Source of the DNA: an uncultured Oscillospiraceae bacterium
GTDB taxonomy: Bacteria; Bacillota; Clostridia; Oscillospirales; Oscillospiraceae
Direction of reading: 5' to 3'
Assembly (NCBI GenBank): GCA_934565775.1
Contig: CAKTIN010000025.1
Location: 1 to 22,556, forward strand
Length of the DNA stretch: 22,556 nucleotides
In this document: positions 1 to 7,365 of the stretch, one piece after another
Position numbering within the stretch: position 1 is the first letter of the stretch
Layout of the letters: each line of letters starts with the position of its first letter
Made by a program: the position numbers and the translations under genes
The notes under the pieces: model-generated
Told to the model about the DNA's origin: nothing
Database searches by the model: none
Seen by the model: only the letters and a program-made list of their open reading frames with translations

Positions 1-887
1 TGCGTGAAATGACCAATGTCGGCATGATGGACTGCAAGAAGGCGCTGTCCGAGACCGACGGCGATATGGACAAGGCCATTGAGTGGCTGCGGGAAAAGGG
101 CCTGGCCAAGGCGGCCAAGAAGGCTAGCCGGATCGCGGCTGAGGGCATGGCTTATGCCGACGTCATCGACGGTGTGGGCGTTGTGGTTGAGGTCAACGCC
201 GAGACCGACTTCGCTTCCAAGGCACCCGTGTTTGTGGACTTCGTGAAGGACATTGCCAAGGTCGTGGCCAAGGACGCTCCCGCCGATCTGGAGGCCCTGA
301 AGGGCTGCAAGTATCCCGGCTCCGAGCTGACCGTGGGCGAGATCCTGCCCGAGAAGGTCATGGTTATCGGCGAGAACGTGCAGATCCGCCGCTTTGCCCG
401 CTTTGCCGAGAACACCAGCGTGGCTTATGTCCATGCCGGCGGCAAGATCGGCGTGCTGGTGAACCTGGCTGTGTCCGAGGGCATCGACGCGACCACCATC
501 GGCAAGGATGTTGCCATGCAGATCGCCGCTCTGAATCCCCGCTTCTGGGACAAGAGCCAGGTGGGCGAGGATGTGCTGGCTGAGGAGAAGAAGATTCTTG
601 TCGCCCAGATGGACAACGATCCCAAGATGGCTTCCAAGCCCCTGCCTGTGAAGGAGAAGATCGCTGCCGGTAAGCTGAACAAGTTCTTTGAGGAGAACTG
701 CCTGCTGCAGCAGGACTTTGTGAAGGATGGCGCCATGACGGTGGAGCAGTATATCGCCTCCGCAGCCAAGGAGCTGGGCGGCACCGTGAAGTTTGTGGAT
801 GCGGTCCGCTTTGAGAAGGGCGAGGGCATCGAGAAGCGCGTGGACGATTTCGCCGCTGAAGTCGCTGCCGCTGCCGGCCTGAAGTAA
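1..887 (+). CDS. tsf: Elongation factor Ts, 5'-truncated by the window edge
   Basis: EF-Ts is the cytoplasmic nucleotide-exchange factor that removes GDP from EF-Tu during translation elongation. The reading frame is already open at base 3 (Arg-Glu-Met-Thr), so the ATG at 9 is internal and roughly a dozen N-terminal residues lie outside the window. The visible part begins with the conserved UBA-like segment, including GMMDCKKAL and DKAIEWLREKGLAKA. The EF-Tu-contacting core motif VEVNAETDFA follows, then the two dimerisation subdomains and a usual C-terminus, which gives near full family length. It normally follows rpsB, which would lie upstream. The TAA at 885-887 is followed 16 bases later by a strong terminator hairpin. 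Nothing unusual is seen in it, and identification is secure. Confidence 0.97.
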   Translation, partial: REMTNVGMMDCKKALSETDGDMDKAIEWLREKGLAKAAKKASRIAAEGMAYADVIDGVGVVVEVNAETDFASKAPVFVDFVKDIAKVVAKDAPADLEALKGCKYPGSELTVGEILPEKVMVIGENVQIRRFARFAENTSVAYVHAGGKIGVLVNLAVSEGIDATTIGKDVAMQIAALNPRFWDKSQVGEDVLAEEKKILVAQMDNDPKMASKPLPVKEKIAAGKLNKFFEENCLLQQDFVKDGAMTVEQYIASAAKELGGTVKFVDAVRFEKGEGIEKRVDDFAAEVAAAAGLK

Positions 888-903
888 GATACCAAGAAAC
901 CAG

Positions 904-940
904 ACAGCCACGGACGCAGATGCGCCGTGGCTGTTTCTAT
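904..940 (+). terminator. Rho-independent terminator of tsf
   Basis: A 10-bp perfect stem, ACAGCCACGG (904-913) with CCGTGGCTGT (925-934), is extended inward by CGC/GCG around a short AGAT loop. It is followed by a short T-rich tract and sits just after the tsf stop codon. Confidence 0.85.
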
Positions 941-954
941 ATGGGAAAGAATCC

Positions 955-996
955 GAAAAAATGCGGGGGCTGCTATAGCGGCCCCCGCGTTTTTTG
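955..996. terminator. Bidirectional terminator between tsf and the transketolase genes
   Basis: The 8-bp stem GCGGGGGC (963-970) pairs with GCCCCCGC (981-988). An inner self-complementary GCTATAGC fills the loop. On + it is followed by GTTTTTT, and on minus the preceding run of A reads as ATTTTTTC, so it can stop transcription from both sides. It lies 11 bases past the stop of the minus-strand transketolase C-terminal gene and acts as the shared terminator of two converging units. Confidence 0.88.
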
Positions 997-1006
997 CTCT
1001 ATGGAT

Positions 1007-1966
1007 TTACTTTCTGGCCAGGACTGCCTTGACCTGGGAGACGATGTGCTCTGCGGTCAGGCCGAACTGCTTCTCCAGATAATCCTGGGGGCCAACCTCA
1101 CCGAACACGTCCTCCACGGCCACATACTCCAGCGGCGTGGGGCGCTTGGCGGCCAGACAGGCAGCTACGGCGGCGGTCAGGCCGCCGATGTGGTTGTGGT
1201 TCTCAGCCGTGACTACGGCGCCGGTCTTTTCCGCATACTGAACGACCAGCTCCTGGTCCAGGGGCTTCACCGTGAACAGGTCGATCACCGCAACGGAGAT
1301 CCCCTCCTGCTCCAGCACGGCGGCGGCATCCAGGGCCTTGGGGACCATGATCCCACAGGCGAACACCACGGCGTCCGTGCCGTCCTTCAACACGACGCCC
1401 TTGCCGATGGGCAGGGTTTCGCCATCGGCGTAGACCTTCTTGAAGCCCTTCCGGGGCAGGCGGATATACTTGACGCCGGGCAGGTCGCCCACCTGATGCA
1501 GGACGCTCTCCAGCTCCACGGCGTCGGCCACGTCCAGAACGGTAGCCTCAGGCATGGCGGTGTACAGGGCCATATCCTCAAAGGGCATATGGGTGCCGCC
1601 GTTGAACGCGGCGGTCACGCCGGGGTCCGTGCCGATGATGGTGATGGGGTTCTTGGCATAACCGGCGGACAGGAAGGCCTGATCGTAGCACCGGCGGGAG
1701 GCAAAGGGCCCGAAGGTATGCACCATGGGCTTAAAGCCCGCAGAGGACAGACCGGCGGCGATGCCGACCATGTTGGCCTCGGCAATGCCGCAGTTAATGG
1801 CCCGGTCGGGGTGGGACTGGGCCCACTTGGCGGTGCTGATGCAGCTCATCAGGTCTGCATCCAGGTAAATGAAATTGGGATCCTCTTCAGCCAGGGCGGG
1901 AATGACGGTGCTGAGCACGTCCTTGCCCATGCGGGGGTCATTGGAGCCGTTATATACGATTTTCAT
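1007..1966 (-). CDS. Transketolase, C-terminal subunit
   Basis: This is the second half of a split transketolase. It carries the pyrimidine-binding (PP) and C-terminal domains that pair with the N-terminal subunit to form the ThDP enzyme of the non-oxidative pentose-phosphate pathway. The 319-aa length matches the family of stand-alone C-terminal subunits. The segment CGIAEANMVGIAAGLSSAG carries the Glu (about residue 63) that in this family contacts the ThDP aminopyrimidine. The later FGPFASRRCYDQ, a Gly/Asp-rich GTDPGVTAAFNGGTHMPFEDMA stretch seen in pieces, and VIDLFTVKPLD are also typical. A GGAAAGG ribosome site lies about 10 bases before the ATG. The gene starts 71 bases after the N-terminal subunit ends and is presumably cotranscribed with it. 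DXP synthase was considered but the single-domain-pair split and length favour transketolase. Confidence 0.93.
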   Translation of the reverse strand: MKIVYNGSNDPRMGKDVLSTVIPALAEEDPNFIYLDADLMSCISTAKWAQSHPDRAINCGIAEANMVGIAAGLSSAGFKPMVHTFGPFASRRCYDQAFLSAGYAKNPITIIGTDPGVTAAFNGGTHMPFEDMALYTAMPEATVLDVADAVELESVLHQVGDLPGVKYIRLPRKGFKKVYADGETLPIGKGVVLKDGTDAVVFACGIMVPKALDAAAVLEQEGISVAVIDLFTVKPLDQELVVQYAEKTGAVVTAENHNHIGGLTAAVAACLAAKRPTPLEYVAVEDVFGEVGPQDYLEKQFGLTAEHIVSQVKAVLARK

Positions 1967-2037
1967 AATTGACTGTACCTTTCCGCTGCCCTGCGGGGCG
2001 GGCAGCTAACTAGATTGAAATGAAGCAAAAATGCGGC

Positions 2038-2871
2038 TTAGGCCAGGGCCTCCAGGCGGGCCTGGAGCTGCGCGATCCAGCGGTCGCAGTCGCCGGGCTT
2101 GAAGTTCATGGAGTGGTTGGACATGGTCTGCTCCACCTCGGGGATCCCGGCGCCCTTTACGGTGTTCATCACAATGGCGATGGGCTTATCCGTGGCCTTG
2201 TGATGCAGGGCGTTGTACAGCTCTTCAATATCGTTGCCGTTGATCGTCAGGACTTCAAAGCCGAAGGCGGCAAACTTCGCGGAGAAATCGCCGGTGTCCA
2301 GCACGTCCTTCACATAGCCGTCCAGCTGCTTCTTGTTCCAGTCCAGAAGGAAGGTGAGGTTGGTGAGCTTCTTGGCGGAGGCGAACATGGCGGCCTCCCA
2401 GACCTGACCCTCGTCCGCTTCGCCGTCGCCTACGATGACGAAGGTGCGGCTGTCATAGCCGTGGAGCTTATCCGCCAGGGCCATGCCGGCGGCAAGGGAC
2501 GTGCCCTGGCCCAGGGAGCCGGTGGTCATGTCCACGCCGGGGGTCTTATTCCGGTCACAGTGGCTGGGGAAGCGGGTGCCGGGCTGATTCAGCGTCTTTA
2601 GGTCCTCCCGGGGGAAGTAGCCCTTCAGCGCCAGGGTGCCATAGACGGCGGGGCCGGCGTGCCCCTTGGAGCAGACCAGCTTATCCCGGTCCGGCTTGGC
2701 GGGGTTGGCGGGATCCACCCGCATCACATCCCCATACAGCACGGCCAGGGCGTCCGCGATGCTCATAGAGCCGCCGATGTGGCCAAAGCCCCGGGCCCCA
2801 AGAGCCTCCAAGGTGGCGATCCGAATCTCGGTGGCGAATTTTTCAAGTTCTAGCTTCTTTGCGGTATCCAT
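2038..2871 (-). CDS. Transketolase, N-terminal (ThDP-binding) subunit
   Basis: The 277-aa N-terminal half of a split transketolase binds the ThDP diphosphate and Mg2+. The protein shows GFGHIGGSMSIADALAVLYG near residue 28, LVCSKGHAGPAVY near 65, and MTTGSLGQGTSLAAGMA near 115. The ThDP motif starts with GDGE at 148-151 and ends near Asn179 (DWNKKQLDG). The start at 2871 is preferred over a longer open frame because AGGAGG (2878-2883) sits 6 bases ahead, and homology to the family begins directly after it (MDTAKKLELEKFA). The gene is first in a two-gene unit with the C-terminal subunit, so both halves are made from the promoter near 2973-3001. The split form is common in Clostridia, Archaea and some other bacteria, so it is not unusual here. 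Confidence 0.94.
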   Translation of the reverse strand: MDTAKKLELEKFATEIRIATLEALGARGFGHIGGSMSIADALAVLYGDVMRVDPANPAKPDRDKLVCSKGHAGPAVYGTLALKGYFPREDLKTLNQPGTRFPSHCDRNKTPGVDMTTGSLGQGTSLAAGMALADKLHGYDSRTFVIVGDGEADEGQVWEAAMFASAKKLTNLTFLLDWNKKQLDGYVKDVLDTGDFSAKFAAFGFEVLTINGNDIEELYNALHHKATDKPIAIVMNTVKGAGIPEVEQTMSNHSMNFKPGDCDRWIAQLQARLEALA

Positions 2872-2972
2872 TGTTATCCTCCTGTTGGTGTAATAAAGGC
2901 GGGAATTGAACAAGCAAGGGGGCAATTCTGCATTTTGCACATTTGCCCACAAAATTATCCTTTATCTCCTAT

Positions 2973-3001
2973 ATTCTAGCAGACTCGCACAAAAAATGCA
3001 A
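2973..3001 (-). promoter_or_regulatory. Probable sigma-A promoter of the transketolase genes
   Basis: Reading on the minus strand, a -35 TTGCAT (3001-2996) and a -10 TAGAAT (2978-2973) are separated by exactly 17 bases. The site is about 100 bases upstream of the N-terminal subunit start. The region between glmM and this gene (2884-3108) otherwise holds only the glmM terminator. Confidence 0.7.
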
Positions 3002-3040
3002 GAGGAGAGTGGGCGGTTTCGAAAAATGCGGCGGCAGAAG

Positions 3041-3075
3041 GGAAAAAGCGCCCCGCCAGTGCGTACCGGCGGGGC
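3041..3075 (-). terminator. Terminator of glmM
   Basis: On the minus strand, GCCCCGCC (3075-3068) pairs with GGCGGGGC (3057-3050) around a 10-base loop. It is followed by GCTTTTTCCC, a short U-tract. It lies 34 bases after the glmM stop codon. Confidence 0.8.
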
Positions 3076-3108
3076 AGGTTGGAAAGCAGGAAAAAGCGAA
3101 ATTAGGGC

Positions 3109-4497
3109 TTAGACAGAGGCCAGGCCGCTGGCGCGGATGGCGGCGACCACTTCCTCCACATAGGCCCGGCACTGCTCATGGTCCTGACACTCTACCATGA
3201 CCCGGAGGACCGGCTCGGTGCCGGATTCCCGGACGAGGATCCGTCCGTCCGAACCCAGCTTGGCGGCGACGGCGTCAATGGCGGCCTGGACGCCGGAGTC
3301 GGCGCGGGCGGCGGCTTTGTCTGTGACCCGGACGTTTACCGTGACCTGGGGATAAATGGTCACAGGCTCGGCCAGCTTGCTCAGGGTGGTCTTTTTGGCC
3401 AGCATGACCTCCATCATTTTCAGACTGGTCAGGATGCCGTCGCCGGTGGTGGCGTATTTGGAGAAGATGATATGGCCGGACTGCTCGCCGCCCAGGCGAT
3501 TGCCGTTCTTCATCATGTACTCGTAGACGTATTTATCCCCCACGGCGGTTTTGGCGTAATCGATGCCCGCCTCGTCAAAGGCCTTGTAGAGGCCAAAGTT
3601 GGACATGACGGTGGTGACGACGGTGTTATTCAGCAGCTTGCCCCGCTCCTTCATATACTTGCCGTAAATGTACAGGATCAGGTCGCCGTCAACTACGCCG
3701 CCCTTTTCATCCACGCACAGGCAGCGGTCCGCGTCGCCGTCGTAAGCGAAGCCAATATCCAGCTGGTGCTCCAGGACGAACTTTTGCAGGGCCTCAATGT
3801 GGGTGGAGCCCACGCCCCGGTTGATATTGGTGCCGTCCGGTTCTGCGCCCATGACGTAGGTCTTGGCGCCCAGGGCCTCAAAAACGCTCCGGGCAATGTT
3901 CCAGGCGCTGCCGTTGGCGCAGTCCAGGCCGACTCGCAGCCCCCGGAAGGAGTACATCCCCAGAGAGATCAGGTAGCCGATGTACCGGTTCCGTCCGGAT
4001 ACGTAGTCCACGGTGCGGCCAATGTCCTCCCCGGTGGCGAAGGGAATGGTGGGCCAGCTCTGACCAAAGACCTCCAGACAGCCGTCCAGATAGGCCTCTA
4101 CCAGGGAGATGGTGGCCTCGTCCATTTTTTCCCCGTTGCCGTTGAGCAGCTTGATGCCGTTGTCATAATAGGGATTGTGGCTGGCGGAGATCATGATGCC
4201 GCAGTCAAAGTCGTCCGTCCGGGCAATGTAGGCCACAGAGGGGGTGGTAGTGACATGGAGCAGGTACACATCCGCCCCGGAGGCGGTAAGGCCGCCGGAG
4301 AGGGAGTATTCAAACATATAGCTGGACCGGCGGGTATCCTTGCCGATGACGACCCGGGGATGCCCGCCCTTGCCCGCCCGGCGGCGGAGCTCGGCGTAGT
4401 ACCAGCCGATGAAGCGGCCTACGGCGAAGGCGTGGTCCGCAGTGAGGACGCGGTTGGCTTCCCCACGGAAGCCGTCAGTTCCAAAGTATTTTCCCAT
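3109..4497 (-). CDS. glmM: Phosphoglucosamine mutase
   Basis: GlmM interconverts glucosamine-6-phosphate and glucosamine-1-phosphate, the step before UDP-GlcNAc synthesis for peptidoglycan. It is cytoplasmic. The 462-aa chain has all hallmark loops of the alpha-D-phosphohexomutase family: N-terminal FGTDGFRG (5-12), the phosphoserine loop ISASHNP with the catalytic Ser at about 106, the metal loop DGDADR (253-258), the sugar-binding loop GGEQSGH (336-342), and the phosphate-binding loop RESGTEP (423-429). The start ATG has GGAAAGGA upstream at a workable distance. It lies 21 bases after the beta-helix gene and is probably cotranscribed from its promoter. The sugar-loop form GEQSGH favours GlmM over phosphoglucomutase or phosphomannomutase. 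FGTDGFRG rather than FGTDGVRG is a minor variant. Confidence 0.93.
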   Translation of the reverse strand: MGKYFGTDGFRGEANRVLTADHAFAVGRFIGWYYAELRRRAGKGGHPRVVIGKDTRRSSYMFEYSLSGGLTASGADVYLLHVTTTPSVAYIARTDDFDCGIMISASHNPYYDNGIKLLNGNGEKMDEATISLVEAYLDGCLEVFGQSWPTIPFATGEDIGRTVDYVSGRNRYIGYLISLGMYSFRGLRVGLDCANGSAWNIARSVFEALGAKTYVMGAEPDGTNINRGVGSTHIEALQKFVLEHQLDIGFAYDGDADRCLCVDEKGGVVDGDLILYIYGKYMKERGKLLNNTVVTTVMSNFGLYKAFDEAGIDYAKTAVGDKYVYEYMMKNGNRLGGEQSGHIIFSKYATTGDGILTSLKMMEVMLAKKTTLSKLAEPVTIYPQVTVNVRVTDKAAARADSGVQAAIDAVAAKLGSDGRILVRESGTEPVLRVMVECQDHEQCRAYVEEVVAAIRASGLASV

Positions 4498-4518
4498 AAT
4501 CGATTCCTTTCCGATGCT

Positions 4519-5181
4519 TCAGCGCTTGGGGACGATCACGCCCCCGGTTTTATAGATGGAATTCCCCGGAATGGCCCCGCGGACGCAGGACAGGGGGTAA
4601 AGATTGGTATGCGGGCCGACCACCGTGCCGGGGTTGAGGACGGAATTGCAGCCGACCTCCACAAAATCTCCCAGCATGGCGCCGAATTTCTTAAGACCGG
4701 TGGGGAGGGAGGCGCCGTCGGCGCTATGGACGCAGACCAGGGTCTTATCGGACTTTACATTGGAGGTCAGAGAACCGGCACCCATGTGGGCGCGGTAGCC
4801 CAGGATGCTGTCACCCACATAATTGTAGTGGGGCACCTGGACGGCGTCGAAGAGAATCACGTTTTTCAGCTCCACGGAGTTGCCTACCACGCAGCCGGAG
4901 CCCACCAGGGCGGAGCCGCGAATAAAGGCGCAATGGCGGATCTCCGTATCCGGCCCGATGATGCAGGGGGCGCCCAGGTAAGCTGTGGGAGCGATCTTCG
5001 CCGAGCGGGCGACCCAGACCTGGTCGGCGCGCTGCTCATAGACCTCCGGGTCCAGGGTGGGGCCCAGGGCGGTGATAAAGGCCTTGAGGCCCGCCAGAGC
5101 CTCCCAGGGATAGGAAAACTGGGACAGGTAGGGGGCAGCAAGGGTGTGAGATAGGTCGTACAGTTCAGGGATGGTCAGCAT
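4519..5181 (-). CDS. Left-handed beta-helix (hexapeptide repeat) protein, GlmU C-terminal-like
   Basis: This 220-aa protein is dominated from about residue 55 onward by imperfect hexapeptide repeats of the LpxA/GlmU type, for example AYLGAPCIIGPDTEI, AFIRGSALVGSGCVV, and MLGDFVEVGCNSVLNPGTVVG. It has a helical N-terminal portion of about 50 residues but no nucleotidyltransferase domain (the GlmU-type pyrophosphorylase motif GxGTRM is absent). Clostridial relatives are often labelled UDP-GlcNAc pyrophosphorylase, but from sequence only the beta-helix is supported. Its tight linkage to glmM suggests a role in amino-sugar nucleotide formation, perhaps as acetyltransferase or accessory subunit; that is inference. 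ATG 5181 is chosen over an in-frame TTG 30 bases upstream because AAAGAGG lies just upstream of it and the conserved region begins there. A near-consensus promoter lies upstream. Confidence 0.82.
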   Translation of the reverse strand: MLTIPELYDLSHTLAAPYLSQFSYPWEALAGLKAFITALGPTLDPEVYEQRADQVWVARSAKIAPTAYLGAPCIIGPDTEIRHCAFIRGSALVGSGCVVGNSVELKNVILFDAVQVPHYNYVGDSILGYRAHMGAGSLTSNVKSDKTLVCVHSADGASLPTGLKKFGAMLGDFVEVGCNSVLNPGTVVGPHTNLYPLSCVRGAIPGNSIYKTGGVIVPKR

Positions 5182-5222
5182 AGGGTAGCCTCTTTTCCAA
5201 AGATTTATCAAAACCGATTATG

Positions 5223-5251
5223 ATTTTACCAAAATTAACTCTTCCTGTCAA
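5223..5251 (-). promoter_or_regulatory. Near-consensus sigma-A promoter for the beta-helix gene and glmM
   Basis: On the minus strand, TTGACA (5251-5246), a 17-base spacer and TAAAAT (5228-5223) match the consensus at 11 of 12 positions. It sits about 42 bases upstream of the ATG at 5181. Confidence 0.85.
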
Positions 5252-5290
5252 GGGGAAAACCGTCGCCCGGGAAAACTCAGTTGAAATCTG

Positions 5291-5335
5291 CAAAGAAAGC
5301 TCCCGGCCGTGGGAATCCACGGCCGGGAGTTTTTT
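5291..5335. terminator. Strong terminator hairpin, probably for the minus-strand deacetylase-like gene
   Basis: A 13-bp perfect stem, CTCCCGGCCGTGG (5300-5312) with CCACGGCCGGGAG (5317-5329), closes a GAAT loop. On + it is followed by six T. On minus it is followed by CTTTCTTTG. The only gene that reads into it is the minus-strand gene ending at 5350, so despite the better U-tract on + it most likely ends that transcript. Confidence 0.8.
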
Positions 5336-5349
5336 ACGGCGGGGGGCGC

Positions 5350-6732
5350 TCAGCGGTCCTTGGAAACCACCTTTGCGGCGTCAAACAGGTCCGCCACCAG
5401 CTCGGGGCTCTCCGTCAGGCGGCTGCCGTTGACGGTGCGGCGGGCCTGGCGAACATATTCGTTCGTTACCTGGAGCCAAGCGGGGACCTCATTGTCCAGG
5501 GTGCAGAAATAACGGAAACCGGCGTCGTGCAGGGCGTCATACCGGCTGCCGGAGTATTCCTCCGTACCGGCAATGTCGCTGCCGGAGTAGTAGAAAAGCA
5601 CATCGGTCTTTCCGACGATCGGCTCGATCTCTGCGGCCCAGGAGGACAGATCGTCCTCGATCTCCCCCAGGGTGACATTTCCGTAGGCCACATAGTCATA
5701 GCTGAAGCAGGCGAGGGTGTAGCCGTCTGCGATCAGAGCCTGGGCGACCTTCTGGGCGGCAGCGACCTCCTGACGATAGGCATCCTCCCCGAGGGTATCC
5801 TTGGCGGAGGGCTGCGTCTGATAGCCCAGGACGCCTTCACTGCCGGTGAAGGCCAGAATGGCCTTCGCGCCGCGATAGGAGAAGTCCGGGTGAGCATCGA
5901 TGAATTGATCCAGCAGGGGGACCAGGTCGTATGCCCCGGTCTCAGATTCACCGGCGGAGTTGACATATTCCGCGGTGGGGCGGCCGTCTGCGCCCACGGT
6001 CAGCCGGGCGGCAAAGCCGTGGCCCGCAGGGAAGCCGTAATTGACGGGAAGCTGGGACAGGACCAGGGGCTTTTTCCCAAGCGGCAGGTAAATTTGCCCC
6101 GCTTCAAAGTGAGAAGTGCTGCCGTCGGCCACGTTGGGGGCCACGTCAGACAGATTTACCAGGACATAACCGTTCTCATAAAGGGCCTGCAAAATGGCGG
6201 AGAATTCGTCTACCGTGACGTGGTTGGAGCGGTAGCGATCCCCCCGGCCGGAGGCAAAGGCCAGGGTGGGCTTGGCCACCAGAGCCTGGAAGGAAATGTG
6301 GGGGATGGTTCCCACGTCCTCCCACAGGACCAGGGCGTTCTTCTCGGAGCGGTACTTCTCTATGGCCTCGGTCATGCCGGGCACCTGGGCGGGATCCCCG
6401 TCAAAGGCGGACAGAAGGGCAATCGCGCCGTCGTAATCATACTGCGCGGCCAAAGCCTCCGCCTGCGGCAGCAGCTTCTTGCCCCGCTCGGCGGCCTCCT
6501 GGGCCAGACGCTCGGCCTCCTGCTGGGCGGCAAGGGAGGACTCCTGCTCTGCCTTCCGCTCCTTGGCGCGGTTGCTGAGCTTGACGCAGCCGACAATGAT
6601 TCCGATGACGACCAGGATGATCCCCACCAGCGTCACAAGGGGCAGGTAGGTCTCCTTGAAGATTTGCATCTTCGTCTTTTTCCGACGCCGCCGCACAGGG
6701 GGGCGGGTATAATCGGGGGTCGGTTCCGGCAT
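5350..6732 (-). CDS. Membrane-anchored polysaccharide-deacetylase-like protein
   Basis: This 460-aa protein has a basic N-terminus (RRRRKKTK, 14-21) and one hydrophobic helix (about 30-50, LPLVTLVGIILVVIGIIVG). A charged Ala/Glu-rich coiled coil (52-90) and a short helical repeat-like stretch follow, then a large extracellular domain. This topology predicts a single-pass protein with the bulk outside the cell. The C-terminal domain resembles clostridial proteins annotated as polysaccharide deacetylase: NHVTVDEFSAILQALYENGY, then LGKKPLVLSQ, AILAFTGSEGVLGY and the closing FYYSGSDIAG. The NodB-type catalytic Asp-Asp is not evident: the expected position reads LSQLPVNYG. Start 6732 is chosen over a longer frame because AGAAAGGA precedes it and the membrane topology then fits. 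It has its own promoter and terminator. Function beyond the fold resemblance is unproven. Confidence 0.72.
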   Translation of the reverse strand: MPEPTPDYTRPPVRRRRKKTKMQIFKETYLPLVTLVGIILVVIGIIVGCVKLSNRAKERKAEQESSLAAQQEAERLAQEAAERGKKLLPQAEALAAQYDYDGAIALLSAFDGDPAQVPGMTEAIEKYRSEKNALVLWEDVGTIPHISFQALVAKPTLAFASGRGDRYRSNHVTVDEFSAILQALYENGYVLVNLSDVAPNVADGSTSHFEAGQIYLPLGKKPLVLSQLPVNYGFPAGHGFAARLTVGADGRPTAEYVNSAGESETGAYDLVPLLDQFIDAHPDFSYRGAKAILAFTGSEGVLGYQTQPSAKDTLGEDAYRQEVAAAQKVAQALIADGYTLACFSYDYVAYGNVTLGEIEDDLSSWAAEIEPIVGKTDVLFYYSGSDIAGTEEYSGSRYDALHDAGFRYFCTLDNEVPAWLQVTNEYVRQARRTVNGSRLTESPELVADLFDAAKVVSKDR

Positions 6733-6768
6733 GGCGCACGCATCCTTTCTGTTTCTATTTCTGCTTAT

Positions 6769-6797
6769 ATCATAGCCGAAAGCCGGGGAAAAAGCAA
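6769..6797 (-). promoter_or_regulatory. Probable promoter of the deacetylase-like gene
   Basis: On the minus strand, TTGCTT (6797-6792), a 17-base spacer and TATGAT (6774-6769) lie about 37 bases before the ATG at 6732. The remaining 130 bases up to the first phage gene hold no convincing promoter on the plus strand. Confidence 0.65.
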
Positions 6798-6860
6798 GGT
6801 GTTTCAGGGAGAAAGTCGAAACGGCGGCAGAGCGCAAGACGGAAAAGAGAATTTTCTCCC

Positions 6861-6882
6861 CGGTTGCACGAAACCGTGCCAC
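6861..6882 (+). other. Imperfect hairpin upstream of the phage cassette
   Basis: GGTTGCACG (6861-6869) can pair with CGTGCCACC (6874-6882) with one mismatch around an AAAC loop. It lies about 45 bases upstream of the first phage gene. A short dyad GAGAA-TT-TTCTC is found just before it. Either could be an operator or the left edge of the insertion, or chance. Confidence 0.3.
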
Positions 6883-6927
6883 CCGGAGGGCATAGACGGC
6901 TACGGGTGAAAAGGAGGATGGGAGACC

Positions 6928-7365
6928 ATGAAGCTATCTGCGGAACAGACCCGGCGCTATGCGGGGACCTTTCTCAGGACGATGAGCCCGGCCAGGGCCG
7001 GGCGAGCCATCGGGCGGGAGGGGGACGATCTCCTCCGGGAGCCGGGGGTCCTGGCGGAGCTGGAGGCCCAGCGCAAGGCGCTGGATGGGCAGGTGCGGCG
7101 GGAGGACGTGATCCGAAGGCTGGGGGAGTTGGCCTTTGGACGGCCCAACGACTGCGTGCGGCTGGTGCTGGAGGAGAGGCCGGAGGTGGAGAAGCTGGAT
7201 CTGAGCCTGCTCAGCGAGATCAAGCGCAGCGAAAAGGGGGCGCTGGAGCTGAAGCTCTTGGACCGGCTGGCGGTGCTGGAGCAGCTGGCGGCGCTGACCG
7301 CCAAGGAGGAGGACGGGACCATGGCCCTGCTGCAGGCCCTGGGGAATGCGGGGGAGGCCCTGTGA
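6928..7365 (+). CDS. terS: Probable phage terminase small subunit
   Basis: The 145-aa protein is the first gene of the phage cassette, directly ahead of and overlapping the large terminase gene. Small terminases recognise the packaging site on viral DNA and feed it to the large subunit. The N-terminus (LSAEQTRRYAGTFLRTMSPARAGRAIGREG, given here in outline) resembles the helix-turn-helix region of clostridial phage small terminases. The rest is predicted helical and rich in Leu, Glu and Lys, as expected for the oligomerisation region. A full AAGGAGG site (6911-6917) lies 10 bases before the ATG. The identification depends strongly on position and size, since small terminases diverge quickly. 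Confidence 0.75.
   Translation: MKLSAEQTRRYAGTFLRTMSPARAGRAIGREGDDLLREPGVLAELEAQRKALDGQVRREDVIRRLGELAFGRPNDCVRLVLEERPEVEKLDLSLLSEIKRSEKGALELKLLDRLAVLEQLAALTAKEEDGTMALLQALGNAGEAL

Noticed and set aside
1007..2871. Split transketolase as an unusual gene fission
   Set aside because: Two-gene transketolases are common in Clostridia and archaea, so this is ordinary.
3178..5154. A 658-residue open frame on the plus strand opposite glmM and the beta-helix gene
   Set aside because: It is antisense to two clearly recognised genes, has low-complexity Gly/Val/Ala/His/Asp composition typical of GC-rich shadow frames, and no ribosome site.
5281..6909. A 542-residue plus-strand open frame opposite the deacetylase-like gene
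   Set aside because: Same shadow composition, runs through a terminator hairpin and a promoter, and the opposite strand has membrane helix, coiled coil and family motifs.
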